A stretch of DNA of 64,000 nucleotides from Salinicola rhizosphaerae (lineage in GTDB: Bacteria; Pseudomonadota; Gammaproteobacteria; Pseudomonadales; Halomonadaceae). Under the pieces are notes generated by a model, which saw nothing but the letters and a program-made list of their open reading frames with translations, made no database searches and had not been told where the DNA came from. This document shows, in pieces, positions 17,164 through 25,667 of this stretch (its first letter is position 1; each line of letters opens with the position of its first letter). The position numbers and the translations under genes were made by a program. The stretch lies in NCBI RefSeq assembly GCF_014652715.1, contig NZ_BMZI01000008.1, positions 209,674-273,673 of the forward strand. Direction: 5' to 3'.

Positions 17164-17184
17164 CTGTAAGCCCCCGACTGACAG
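17164..17184. promoter_or_regulatory. Ogr-type late activator site upstream of FI
   Basis: Imperfect inverted repeat CTGTAAG (17164-17170), 7-bp spacer, CTGACAG (17178-17184), again TGT-N13-ACA. The centre is 98 bp upstream of the FI start codon, similar to the site before O. Confidence 0.7.
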
Positions 17185-17271
17185 ACCCACCCGCTGGCCG
17201 CCCTCTCCCACGCGGGGCAACGTGTCGGCACGTCCGCATGGACCTTTCCGCACACCGCCCAGGAGCCGCCC

Positions 17272-18441
17272 ATGGCCGATTACCATCACGGCACGTCAGT
17301 CACCGAGATCAACGAGGGGACGCGCACTATCCGCGTCGTGTCGACGTCGGTCATCGGGCTGGTCGCCACCGCCGACGATGCCGACGCCGTCACTTTCCCG
17401 CTCGACACCCCCATCCTCATCTCCAACGGCACCACCGCGCTCGGCAAAGCCGGAACCTCTGGCACTCTCGCCCGCTCGCTCGATGCCATCTTCGACCAGA
17501 CCACGCCGGTCATGGTGGTTGTCCGCGTCGCTGAAGGCGCTGATGCCGACGAGACTAAGGCTAACGTCATCGGCGGCGTGAACGAATCCGGCCGCAAGAC
17601 AGGTATCCAGGCGCTGCTCGCCGCGCAGGCCCGCTTTGGCGTCAAGCCGCGCATCCTCGGCGTGCCCGAGCTGGACGACCAGGATGTCGCCGCCGAGCTC
17701 ATCAGCGTCGCCCAGAAGCTCCGCGCGTTCGCCTACGTCTCCGCCTACCAGTGCACCAATGTCGAAGAGGCGTCGATGTACCGCCAGGCATTCGGCGCGC
17801 GCGAGGCAATGGTCATCTGGCCCAACTTCACCGGGTTCGATACAGAGACCGAACAGACCCGCGACCTCTCCGCCGTCGCTCGCGCCCTGGGCCTGCGCGC
17901 GAAGATCGACCAACAGACCGGCTGGCACAAAACGCTCTCGAACGTGGTCGTGAATGGCGTCACCGGCCTGAGCGCGGACGTCTATTGGGATCTACAGGAT
18001 CCGAACACCGACGCCGGCATTCTCAACGCCGCCGACGTGACGACGCTCATCAATCGCGACGGCTTCCGCTTCTGGGGCTCACGCACTTGTACCGACGACC
18101 CGCTGTTTGCCTTCGAGAACTACACCCGCACCGCCCAGGTATTGGCGGACACGATGGCCGAGGCGCATCTCTGGGCCATCGACAAGCCCATGACCCCCAG
18201 CCTCGCCCGGGACATCATCGAAGGCGTGAACGCCAAGTTCCGTGAACTCACCCGCCTGGGCTACCTGCTCGGCGGCCAGGCGTGGTTCGACACCGAAGTG
18301 AACACCGCCGAATCGCTCAAGGGCGGCAAGTTGTACATCGACTACGACTACACCCCCGTTCCACCGCTCGAGCACCTCGCCCTGCGCCAGCGCATCGTCG
18401 ACCGCTACCTCGCCGATTTCGCGTCGCGCGTCGATGCCTGA
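17272..18441 (+). CDS. FI: Tail sheath protein (P2 gpFI)
   Basis: Forms the contractile sheath. The 389-residue length matches P2 FI (396). The start [20 protein letters not shown] is characteristic, as are [22 protein letters not shown], the [19 protein letters not shown] segment and the C-terminal [18 protein letters not shown] good ribosome binding site (AGGAG) precedes the start. It is the first gene of the last late operon, FI-FII-E-T-(moron)-U-D. Confidence 0.97.
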   Translation: MADYHHGTSVTEINEGTRTIRVVSTSVIGLVATADDADAVTFPLDTPILISNGTTALGKAGTSGTLARSLDAIFDQTTPVMVVVRVAEGADADETKANVIGGVNESGRKTGIQALLAAQARFGVKPRILGVPELDDQDVAAELISVAQKLRAFAYVSAYQCTNVEEASMYRQAFGAREAMVIWPNFTGFDTETEQTRDLSAVARALGLRAKIDQQTGWHKTLSNVVVNGVTGLSADVYWDLQDPNTDAGILNAADVTTLINRDGFRFWGSRTCTDDPLFAFENYTRTAQVLADTMAEAHLWAIDKPMTPSLARDIIEGVNAKFRELTRLGYLLGGQAWFDTEVNTAESLKGGKLYIDYDYTPVPPLEHLALRQRIVDRYLADFASRVDA

Positions 18442-18478
18442 ACCGGCTCGTCATCGGGAACCGTAAGGAGAAAGGAAC

Positions 18479-18991
18479 ATGGCACTACCCCGCATCATGA
18501 AGGACTTCAACGCCTTCGGTGACGGCAACAACTGGCAGGGGATGATTCCCTCGCTGACGCTGCCCGAGCTGGCGCGGCGCATGGTCGAGTACGAGGGCGG
18601 CGGCATGGATGGCCCCGTCGAGGTCGACCAGGGCCAGGAGCTGATGACGATGGAATGGACCGCCGGTGGGCTGCTCGTCGATGGCCTGTTCGATTCGTTC
18701 GGCTCCCCCGTGCACGACGCAGCGATGCTGCGCATGACCGGCAGCTACGAAAGCGACGAAACCGGCGAGGTCATCCCCGTCGAGGTCGTGGTTCGCGGTC
18801 GTCACAAGACCATCGGCATGGGCGAGGCCAGCAAGGGCGACAACAACACGATCAGCGTCACCACGACGATCAGCTACTACAAGCTCACCGTCGACGGCGA
18901 GGAGATCATCGAGCGCGACGTCCCGGGCTACGTGTTCAAGGTGCGCGGCGAGGATCGCCTCGAGAAGCGGCGCCGGGCACTCGGCCTGTAA
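18479..18991 (+). CDS. FII: Tail tube protein (P2 gpFII)
   Basis: Polymerises into the inner tail tube. The 170-residue length equals P2 FII (172). Family features are the start MALPRIMKDFNAFGDGNNW, EGGGMDGPVEVDQGQELM and ISYYKLTVDGEEIIERD. AAGGAGAAAGGAAC precedes the ATG, a strong ribosome binding site fitting an abundant protein. Confidence 0.97.
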   Translation: MALPRIMKDFNAFGDGNNWQGMIPSLTLPELARRMVEYEGGGMDGPVEVDQGQELMTMEWTAGGLLVDGLFDSFGSPVHDAAMLRMTGSYESDETGEVIPVEVVVRGRHKTIGMGEASKGDNNTISVTTTISYYKLTVDGEEIIERDVPGYVFKVRGEDRLEKRRRALGL

Positions 18992-19049
18992 TTCACCGAT
19001 ACGCAGCCCGACCGACGGTTGGGCTTACCCCTGAACCTGGAGCGACAAC

Positions 19050-19403
19050 ATGACCGAGAAGACCACCACCGCCGACATCACCGACACGGCCGCCGAACAG
19101 GAAGCCGCCAAGAATCCGAACGAGACCATCATCACGCTCGATTACCCGCTCAAGCGCGGTAGCAATAGCGTCAGCGAGATCACCGTGCGCAAGCCGCGCT
19201 CCGGTGCCCTGCGTGGCGTCTCACTGACCGACGTACTGCAGATGGAAGTGACCGCCCTCAACAAGGTGCTGCCACGCATCACCGAGCCCGCGCTCTCCGA
19301 GACCGAACTGCGCGACATCGATCCGGCGGATCTCTTCCAGCTCGGCGGTGCCGTCACCGGTTTTTTGCTGCCACGGAAGTACCGCGAGGAAGCGAGCGAA
19401 TAG
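19050..19403 (+). CDS. E: Tail assembly chaperone E (P2 gpE)
   Basis: Chaperone for the tape measure protein. The 117-residue product (P2 gpE 91) carries the family segment ITLDYPLKRGSNSVSEITVRKP and the end LGGAVTGFLLPRKYREEA. A slippery heptamer T TTT TTG lies at 19361-19367 near its end, permitting production of an E+E' fusion. The gene lies between the tube and tape measure genes, as in P2. Confidence 0.92.
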   Translation: MTEKTTTADITDTAAEQEAAKNPNETIITLDYPLKRGSNSVSEITVRKPRSGALRGVSLTDVLQMEVTALNKVLPRITEPALSETELRDIDPADLFQLGGAVTGFLLPRKYREEASE

Positions 19404-19561
19404 CGCTCCCCGATCGCGTCGATGACGCCATGGCGGACCTCGCCATGGTGTTCCACTGGACACCGAGCGACATGGACGACATGCCGCTCGAGGAACTGAC
19501 CGAGTGGCGAGAGCGCGCCCGCCTCCGCCACGAGCCCCCCAGGACAACCCCGCAACGATAG
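19050..19561 (+). CDS. E+E': E+E' fusion made by -1 ribosomal frameshift
   Basis: In the zero frame the codons around 19362 read TTT TTG, preceded by T, giving the heptamer T TTT TTG at 19361-19367, the P2-type slippery site. The -1 frame is open from the slip to TAG at 19559-19561. It encodes a 64-residue extension that includes MADLAMVFHWTPSDMDDM (from 19430), the conserved E' sequence. The fusion would be about 170 residues. E' has no good independent ribosome binding site. The tape measure gene starts 12 bp after the E' stop. The frameshift is inferred from conserved structure, not demonstrated. Confidence 0.85.
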
Positions 19562-19572
19562 GACGCCCACCG

Positions 19573-22386
19573 ATGGCCGGAGATCTGAAACTCGACGTCA
19601 TGCTCCGCGCCATCGACAAGGTGACCAAGCCGCTCAAGAAGATTGCCAAGGGCACCGGCCACACCACCGACGCGCTGCGGGAAAACCGCGAGCAGCTCAA
19701 GACGCTCGAACGCGCGCAAAAAGACATGCGCGGGTTCCGCGAACTCAAGCAGCAGTCGCAGGAAAGCGGCCGCGCGCTGAAACAGCAACAGGACGAGATC
19801 CGCGATCTCTCCCGCCGGATGAACGAAGCCGGCGCCGATACCCAGGCGCTCGGACGCAAACGAAAGCAGGCCATCAAACAGGCACGCACGCTTTCCCGCC
19901 GCTACAAGGATGAGCAGCGCCGCCTGCGCGACCTACGCTCGAGCATGACCCGCGTCGATGGCGTGACCGGCAGCTACAGCGACCAGCAGGCCGAGCTTCA
20001 GCGCAGGATCCGACGCACCAACGATCAGATCCAACAGCAGCAACGCGAACTGCGCGAGGTGGCACGCCGGCAGAAGGCCGCGACCGAAGCGACGGATCGA
20101 TACCACCGCACCATCGGGCGCTCCAATGGCATGCGCAGCGCCGGCATGACCGGCATTGGCGTCGGCGGTGGCGGCGTCTTTGCCCTGAGCGCCCAGGCAC
20201 TCAGCGCCGAAGCGTCCGGGGCAAAGCTCGCCGCACAGTTTGGCGAATCGAGCGATCTCGGGCTCGACTATCAGGACGTCATCGCCGAAGTCTACGGCGC
20301 CGGCCGTGGCGCGGACATGCAGCAGGTCACCGAGGGCGTCGCGGCCGTCGCCGCGGCCTTCGGCTCGCTGGACGATATCGGCCGAACCGGCCTGACCGAT
20401 CTCACTCGGCGCGCGCTAACCCTTTCGGATGTCTTCGGTACCGACGTCGCCGAGTCGGTCCAGACTGCCCAGCTCATGGTCAGGAACGGGCTGGCCAAGG
20501 ATGCCAACGCCGCCATGGATCTGCTCGGTGCCGGCTTCCAGCGCGTCTCCGTCGAGATGCGCGACGAGCTACCCGAGATCCTGCACGAGTATTCGACCAA
20601 CTTCCGCGCGCTGGGCTTTGACGGTAAGCGGGCAATGGGCCTGCTCGTCGACGCAGCCGGCCAGGGCAAGTTCGCTCTCGACAAGACCGGCGACGCGCTG
20701 AAGGAATTCACGATTCGCGGCTCGGACATGAGCAAGGCCAGCGTATCCGCCTATGAATCGGTGGGGCTGAACGCCCAGGCCATGTCCGATGCCATCGCCA
20801 GCGGCGGCACCTCGGCACGCGATGCCCTACGGCAAACCGCCCAAGCCATTCTCGCGATCGAGGATCCAGCCAAGCGCGCCAACACCGCTATCGCCCTGTT
20901 CGGCACGCCCATCGAGGATCTCTCCGTCGACCAGATCCCGAGATTCCTCAAGGGACTGGCCGGCACCGGCGAGGGGCTAGGCGACGTCACCGGCACCGTA
21001 GACAAGATGGCTGACGCGCTCGGCGACAACGCCATGTCAGCATTGAAGCGTGTGCAGCGCGCGCTTTCCGGTGAGTTGATCCGCGTCCTGCGCGACGTCC
21101 GCGACCAGATCATCGACGTCAGCGATGCCGCGGTGGGATGGATGAAAGATAACCCCGAGCTGGTCTCGATCATCATCAAGGCCACCGCCGCTATCGCCGC
21201 GCTCGTCGCGATCTGCGGCGGGCTGACGCTCGTCATCGCTTCACTGCTCGGCCCCTTCGCCGCCTCGCGCTGGGCACTCGAGATGCTCGGCTTGCGCGCC
21301 AAGGGCGCCGAGTCGATGCTCGGCAAACTCGCCAGGGGTGGCATCACGGCACTTGGCGGGTCGCTGAAGTGGCTCGGCCGCATCGTTGCCGTGGTCGGTC
21401 GGGCATTCCTGCTCAACCCGATTGGCCTCGCCGTTACCGCCATCGCCGGCGCCGCGTATCTGATCTATCGCAACTGGGATGGCATCTCCGCGTTCTTCGC
21501 TGATCGCTGGCGCGACGTCAAAGCGGCGTTCGATGAAGGCGTCGGCGGCGTAATGCGCCTGCTGCTCAACTGGAACCCGCTCGGCCTCGTCTACAAGGGC
21601 ATCATCGCCATTCTGCGTAAGCTGGGCGTCGAGGTGCCGGACAGCATCGCTACCCTAGGCGACGCTATCGTCAACGGCCTGGGCGCGGCGTGGAAGGGCA
21701 TCACTCGGCTCTGGGACTGGTTCAAGCAGGCACCCGGCAAAGCCATCGGCTACGTGGAGGATCTCATCGGCGACTGGGATCTGATGGGCCAGCTCGAGCA
21801 GAAATGGGACGAAGCGATCGCCTACATCAAATCGCTGCCATCACGCATGTGGAGCGCAGGCAAGGACGTTGCGGCCGGCCTCGGCGAAGGCATCAAGAGC
21901 GGCGCGTCAGCCGTCGCGGATCGCGCGGGCGACATGGCCGACGGCGCCATCCAAAAAGCGCGCGAGCTGCTTCGGATCAACTCGCCGTCTCGCGCATTCC
22001 GTGAGATCGGCGGTCACACCGTCGAGGGGTTCAATCAGGGGCTGGACCAGAAGCGGGACGAACCGGTGAAGCGAGTTGCCGAGATCGCCAGGCGTGTCAC
22101 CCACGCCGGCGCCGGAATCGCCCTCGGTGCCGCCGCGCTACCCGTTGCCGCCATGCCAGCCATCGATGCCGGTCGCGGCATCCCGGTGGATACTCGCCCG
22201 CCCGTCGCCGCGCAGGCGGGTGGAGACGTCCAGATCACCATCGGCGACATCAACGTCCACCCCGCTCCGGGCATGGACGAGCAGGCGCTGGCACGTTACG
22301 TCGCTGCCGAGGTTCAGCGGGCGCTGGCAGAAGCCGAGCGCGCCTCTGCATCTCGCACCCGGCGCAATCTCTACGACAACGATTGA
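19573..22386 (+). CDS. T: Tail tape measure protein (P2 gpT)
   Basis: Sets tail length and is ejected during infection. I chose ATG 19573 (MAGDLKLDVMLRAIDKVTKP), where family members begin, giving 937 residues; P2 gpT has 815, so the tail should be somewhat longer. The N-terminal 190 residues are a Gln/Arg-rich coiled coil. A conserved domain with alternating small residues follows (about 200-480). Hydrophobic segments lie near 535-570 and 605-630 (AFLLNPIGLAVTAIAGAAYLIY). The C-terminal part has amphipathic helices. The stop codon abuts the stop of the opposite-strand moron. Confidence 0.95.
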   Translation: MAGDLKLDVMLRAIDKVTKPLKKIAKGTGHTTDALRENREQLKTLERAQKDMRGFRELKQQSQESGRALKQQQDEIRDLSRRMNEAGADTQALGRKRKQAIKQARTLSRRYKDEQRRLRDLRSSMTRVDGVTGSYSDQQAELQRRIRRTNDQIQQQQRELREVARRQKAATEATDRYHRTIGRSNGMRSAGMTGIGVGGGGVFALSAQALSAEASGAKLAAQFGESSDLGLDYQDVIAEVYGAGRGADMQQVTEGVAAVAAAFGSLDDIGRTGLTDLTRRALTLSDVFGTDVAESVQTAQLMVRNGLAKDANAAMDLLGAGFQRVSVEMRDELPEILHEYSTNFRALGFDGKRAMGLLVDAAGQGKFALDKTGDALKEFTIRGSDMSKASVSAYESVGLNAQAMSDAIASGGTSARDALRQTAQAILAIEDPAKRANTAIALFGTPIEDLSVDQIPRFLKGLAGTGEGLGDVTGTVDKMADALGDNAMSALKRVQRALSGELIRVLRDVRDQIIDVSDAAVGWMKDNPELVSIIIKATAAIAALVAICGGLTLVIASLLGPFAASRWALEMLGLRAKGAESMLGKLARGGITALGGSLKWLGRIVAVVGRAFLLNPIGLAVTAIAGAAYLIYRNWDGISAFFADRWRDVKAAFDEGVGGVMRLLLNWNPLGLVYKGIIAILRKLGVEVPDSIATLGDAIVNGLGAAWKGITRLWDWFKQAPGKAIGYVEDLIGDWDLMGQLEQKWDEAIAYIKSLPSRMWSAGKDVAAGLGEGIKSGASAVADRAGDMADGAIQKARELLRINSPSRAFREIGGHTVEGFNQGLDQKRDEPVKRVAEIARRVTHAGAGIALGAAALPVAAMPAIDAGRGIPVDTRPPVAAQAGGDVQITIGDINVHPAPGMDEQALARYVAAEVQRALAEAERASASRTRRNLYDND

Positions 22387-22845
22387 TCAGTGATAGCGAG
22401 GAGGTTTGGTGCGGATGAATTGCGGTGGCTTGGAGGCCTGAATTCTCTTCGCGCGTATTTGAGCTCTGAGGGCTTGGAGGATGAACGCGAGCGTATTGAT
22501 AAGTGACGCGAGCAGCGCCGAGAAGAGCCCTGCAGCAAGAAACCATGTGGAATCACTCTTGAGATTCGAAAGCGGCGCGAGCAGGAAGGCCAAGAACACC
22601 GCGAGGATCGCAAACACGAACGCATCCTGCGCATGCTCGTCGCTCGGATCACGCAAAAGGAAGCCGAACACCGCACCGATCAGTAGGAAGAAAGGTTCCA
22701 GTGTGTTTGACCTCGCAAGGCGAACCACATACTCCCGGTCTCCCCCAAAATCGGCAATCAGCACGATACCAAGGCAGAAGAAGAAGAAAACGAACGTCGC
22801 TTTCCAGCTTAGAACTGGCTTGCAGTTGAGTATCCGACCCAGCAT
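22387..22845 (-). CDS. Predicted four-helix membrane protein (moron)
   Basis: The 152-residue product has about four hydrophobic segments (near 15-33, 50-65, 73-92 and 100-125) and a basic C-terminus ending RTKPPRYH. No family was recognised. It is inserted on the opposite strand between T and U, genes that are adjacent in P2. Its stop lies one base from the T stop and its start is 15 bp from the U start, so it fits the gap exactly. Base composition is lower in GC than T and U. These points make it a likely late addition. A superinfection-exclusion or conversion role is plausible for a phage membrane moron but not shown. Confidence 0.75.
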   Translation of the reverse strand: MLGRILNCKPVLSWKATFVFFFFCLGIVLIADFGGDREYVVRLARSNTLEPFFLLIGAVFGFLLRDPSDEHAQDAFVFAILAVFLAFLLAPLSNLKSDSTWFLAAGLFSALLASLINTLAFILQALRAQIRAKRIQASKPPQFIRTKPPRYH

Positions 22846-22859
22846 TCGAGGTTCCCATT

Positions 22860-23303
22860 ATGATGATGGTTTATGGCATGTTCGTTTTCTCGTTATCGAC
22901 CGCCGCCTATCAAGACTTCAGGCGCCAGACGCAGTGGCGAAACTCCAGCCTGTCGCGGATCGGCAAACGTCCCGCGATCCAGTTCCTCGGCCCCGGTACC
23001 GACAGGATCACCCTCGCCGGCGAGCTCTACCCCGAGTTCACCGGTGGCCAGGCGAATCTCGATCAGCTCCGCGCCATGGGCGAACAAGGAGCCGCGTGGC
23101 CGCTGATCGAGGGCACCGGCCGCATGTACGGGCTGTTCACCATGGACTCGATGGACGAGGGCAGCGACCGGCACTTCCGCGACGGCGCCGCCTCGCACAT
23201 CACGTTCTCGCTATCGCTCTCACGCATCGATGACGACCAACGCGAGCGCCTGGGCACCATCTCCGGCGCGGCCCTACGCGCGGTCACCGGGGCGCCGTCA
23301 TGA
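22860..23303 (+). CDS. U: Tail protein U (P2 gpU)
   Basis: Tail assembly protein of P2-like phages. The 147-residue product (P2 gpU 159) begins MMMVYGMFVFSLSTAAYQ, the conserved start of the family, and contains the region near ELYPEFTGGQANLDQLR and GRMYGLFTMDSMDEG. GAGG lies 8 nt upstream of the start. It overlaps D by 4 bp. As the membrane moron separates it from T, its transcription must read through an opposite-strand gene. Confidence 0.93.
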   Translation: MMMVYGMFVFSLSTAAYQDFRRQTQWRNSSLSRIGKRPAIQFLGPGTDRITLAGELYPEFTGGQANLDQLRAMGEQGAAWPLIEGTGRMYGLFTMDSMDEGSDRHFRDGAASHITFSLSLSRIDDDQRERLGTISGAALRAVTGAPS

Positions 23304-24319
23304 GCAACGTCGGTCGCCCGGCTCGCACGCCTGATTATCGCCTCGCCATCGGTGGCGAGCAGGTCACCCCGCGCCTTCGTGGCCGGCTGCAGCGGCTGAC
23401 GCTGACGGATCGCCGCGGCCTTGAGGCCGACCAGCTCGACCTTGAGCTGACCGATGACGACGGCCAGCTCGCCCTCCCCCGTCGCGGCGTCGAGATCCAC
23501 GTCGCCATCGGCTGGGTCGGTGAGCCGCTCACCGACCGGGGGACGTTTATCGTGGATGAGGTCGAGCATTCCGGCGCACCGGATCGACTTTCCATCCGCG
23601 CCAGTAGCGCCGACTTTCGCGGACAGTTTCCGGTAAAGCGTACGCAAAGCTGGCACCGCACCACGCTCGGCGACATCGTGACCACGCTCGCCAAGCGTCA
23701 CGGCCTCAATCCCTGCATCTCGCGCGAACTGGATACTGTCAGCATCGCGCACATTGATCAGACCGACGAAAGCGATATCAACTTCCTGACCCGTCTGGCC
23801 GAGCGACATGACGCCATCGCCACGGTGAAAGCGGGGAATCTGCTGTTCATCCGCGCCGGCCAGTCGACCACGGCCAGTGGCCTCGAGATCCCGCCGATCA
23901 TCATTCGCCGGGAGGACGGCGACCGACACCGCTACAGCGTGACCGACCGCGACAGCTACTCCGGCGTCATCGCCGCATGGCACGATACCGACGGTGCCGA
24001 GCGTCGCGACGTCATCGCGGGGTCCGACGAAAATCCCAAGCGCCTGCGACCCATCTATGCAAGCAAGGAAGACGCCCTCGCCGCTGCCAAGGCCGAGTGG
24101 CAACGCCTGCAACGAGGTATCTCTGAATTTGGCCTGACACTCGCGGAGGGGCGGCCAGACATCTACCCAGAGACGCCGGCACGATGCGTCGGGTGGAAGC
24201 GCGCGATCGAAGAGACCGAGTGGTTACTCACCGAAGTGCGCCACGACATAGGTGATAACGGCTACATCAGTAGCCTCCAGTTCGAAACGCAACGTCAAGA
24301 GGTTTTAGAAAACCCCTAA
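23300..24319 (+). CDS. D: Late protein D (P2 gpD, baseplate hub)
   Basis: P2 gpD forms the baseplate hub and is related to T4 gp27. The 339-residue product (P2 387) has PDYRLAIGGEQVTPRLRGRL at the N-terminus, LTLTDRRGLEADQLDLELTD and DESDINFLTRLAERHDA in the middle, and a C-terminus ending ETQRQEVLENP. It is the last gene of the late operon. In P2 it is followed by ogr; here a cargo block begins on the opposite strand 27 bp later. Confidence 0.95.
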   Translation: MSNVGRPARTPDYRLAIGGEQVTPRLRGRLQRLTLTDRRGLEADQLDLELTDDDGQLALPRRGVEIHVAIGWVGEPLTDRGTFIVDEVEHSGAPDRLSIRASSADFRGQFPVKRTQSWHRTTLGDIVTTLAKRHGLNPCISRELDTVSIAHIDQTDESDINFLTRLAERHDAIATVKAGNLLFIRAGQSTTASGLEIPPIIIRREDGDRHRYSVTDRDSYSGVIAAWHDTDGAERRDVIAGSDENPKRLRPIYASKEDALAAAKAEWQRLQRGISEFGLTLAEGRPDIYPETPARCVGWKRAIEETEWLLTEVRHDIGDNGYISSLQFETQRQEVLENP

Positions 24320-24346
24320 GATGAAAAACTGCGAGGTGTGAAATGC

Positions 24347-25207
24347 CTACTGACGCTTTTCTTTTGCCCTGTGTTCGCGGTGCTGCCATATCGTATGGAC
24401 TTTACGGTGTAGCCAGCCACTCCATCCAGGAATCGCCCGTGAATAAAGCTCATGACTTAAAAAATCTGTTTTCGGAATGGACTGATCGTAAGAGCCAATA
24501 ATTTCCGGGAAGTCTGCAAAAACTTTTCGCGTAATTTTTCTCTTCGCGATATCTCGATAGACAAAAGCCGCTCGGCGATAAATCTGCCGCTTTATCTCTT
24601 TCTTAGCATCGACATTACATGCACTCGCGATCTCGTAGGCATGCTGCATGATATCTTCATGCACTATTCGGCATAATACTTTCGCACGTTCGATATCTCT
24701 TCTATTTTTTGCGGCCCCCATTCGGCCATAGCCTACATTGGCAATGCGTGTCCACAACAGCATTTCGGGAGAGACCACTCGGAAGCGAATAGGTGTACCT
24801 CGATAATCCCATTCAATTTCAGCCGAGGACTTTACTAACTCTTTTGCAGTGGCGCCGTAAACGTCTCCCATCACATCAACTGTATAATTATAGCCAGCTG
24901 ATAAGGACGTGTGCGGTACCTGGATTAGCGCTCGATTTGGCGTGTGGTCGCCGAGTTCTGAAAATCTAGCAGCCCCGTTCCACGATCTTGCAAGGATCTT
25001 TATGCTTTCTTCATCGTCAGTGACAATATCCAAATCCGAAGATGTCAGCACCTGATCTTCTCGCACGGTAAACGTGCCATCACCGAATAGAAAGTGCGCC
25101 CAAAAAGAAATCGCCTGGCCCCCTATCAGGACCAGGCGACATTGATCTTCAGGCGCCAACTCAGATATCAGTTCCAAAGCTACATCAAGCTGTTCTCTAG
25201 CCGACAT
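24347..25207 (-). CDS. Nucleotidyltransferase-fold protein, putative toxin (AbiEii-like)
   Basis: 286 residues. The N-terminal part has the minimal nucleotidyltransferase signature: LIGGQAISFW (Gly29-Gly30) followed about 25 residues later by SSDLDIV (Asp58, Asp60), which would bind metal and NTP. A later acidic/basic stretch NRRDIERAKVL near residue 170 could be part of the fold. Such GG...DxD proteins include abortive-infection toxins of the AbiEii/MenT type that modify tRNA or proteins. The C-terminal third is basic and unrecognised. It follows a small gene ending 8 bp before its start, an arrangement like an antitoxin-toxin pair. Its composition is AT-rich compared with the phage core. 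The toxin role is inferred. Confidence 0.6.
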   Translation of the reverse strand: MSAREQLDVALELISELAPEDQCRLVLIGGQAISFWAHFLFGDGTFTVREDQVLTSSDLDIVTDDEESIKILARSWNGAARFSELGDHTPNRALIQVPHTSLSAGYNYTVDVMGDVYGATAKELVKSSAEIEWDYRGTPIRFRVVSPEMLLWTRIANVGYGRMGAAKNRRDIERAKVLCRIVHEDIMQHAYEIASACNVDAKKEIKRQIYRRAAFVYRDIAKRKITRKVFADFPEIIGSYDQSIPKTDFLSHELYSRAIPGWSGWLHRKVHTIWQHREHRAKEKRQ

Positions 25208-25215
25208 CCATTTTC

Positions 25216-25398
25216 TCAGCCAATTTTTGCAACACTACCTCGGCGCACAACGCGGGCATGCTCACGAGCACCATGAAAATATGAGCTGCTACTCGCGGAG
25301 CTAGCATCCTGCCGTAGTTCCTGTTTCCGCAAACGTTCTTTCTCCTGCATCCGCAGGACAAAGCAATCACGATGCTCAAGACTCACTTGGGAAACCAT
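25216..25398 (-). CDS. Small charged protein upstream of the nucleotidyltransferase (possible antitoxin)
   Basis: I chose the ATG at 25398, which has GGTGA about 6 nt upstream, giving 60 residues starting MVSQVSLEHRDCFVLRMQ. The middle is highly charged and helical (QEKERLRKQELRQ), followed by a Ser-rich linker and a basic end. A longer reading from 25500 would translate the large palindrome and is less likely. It ends 8 bp before the nucleotidyltransferase start, so the two are probably cotranslated. No family was recognised; an antitoxin or partner role is suggested only by the arrangement. Confidence 0.4.
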   Translation of the reverse strand: MVSQVSLEHRDCFVLRMQEKERLRKQELRQDASSASSSSYFHGAREHARVVRRGSVAKIG

Positions 25399-25439
25399 AG
25401 AAATCACCGAAAAATCAATGAGTTGACCAAATTCTACTT

Positions 25440-25491
25440 GGTTCACCCCTTCGTAGACTGGCGCTTGCGCCAGTCTACGAAGGGGTGAACC
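25440..25491. repeat. 52-bp near-perfect palindrome (25-bp arms, 2-nt loop)
   Basis: Left arm 25440-25464 starts GGTTCACCCCTTCGTAGACT and right arm 25467-25491 is its exact reverse complement; the loop is TT. With one bulged base the pairing extends through CTACT/AGTAG on the outside. It lies upstream of the small gene paired with the nucleotidyltransferase, in the probable leader or promoter. There is no T-run, so it does not look like an intrinsic terminator. No other copy was seen in the window. Confidence 0.9.
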
Positions 25492-25622
25492 AGTAGTCAA
25501 TCACTCCGTCACACTGTGAAATACTAAGACGCTGCGTGCGCTACAGCAACCTCTATCTCTAATCCTGTCGGTGCACGGCGCTGTCTATGAGTTAGAGACG
25601 TAGTATGTAACCTGGCGGTCCC

Positions 25623-25644
25623 TCCTCTATGGAAGCATAGGGGA
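25623..25644 (-). terminator. Hairpin downstream of the UmuD-like gene
   Basis: Stem TCCTCTATG / CATAGGGGA (one G-T pair) with a GAAG loop, about 25 bp past the stop codon of the minus-strand UmuD-like gene. No T tract follows, so terminator activity is uncertain. Confidence 0.35.
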
Positions 25645-25667
25645 CAGCCTAACGGACTCTTAACGCC

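Noticed and set aside
25197..25379. 60-codon minus-strand frame overlapping the nucleotidyltransferase start
   Set aside because: The alternative frame ending at 25216 has a better ribosome binding site and more protein-like composition. I cannot exclude this frame, as its stop overlaps the next start.
25399..25500. N-terminal extension of the small partner gene up to an ATG at 25498-25500
   Set aside because: It would translate across the 52-bp palindrome; the internal ATG at 25398 has GGTGA in good position.
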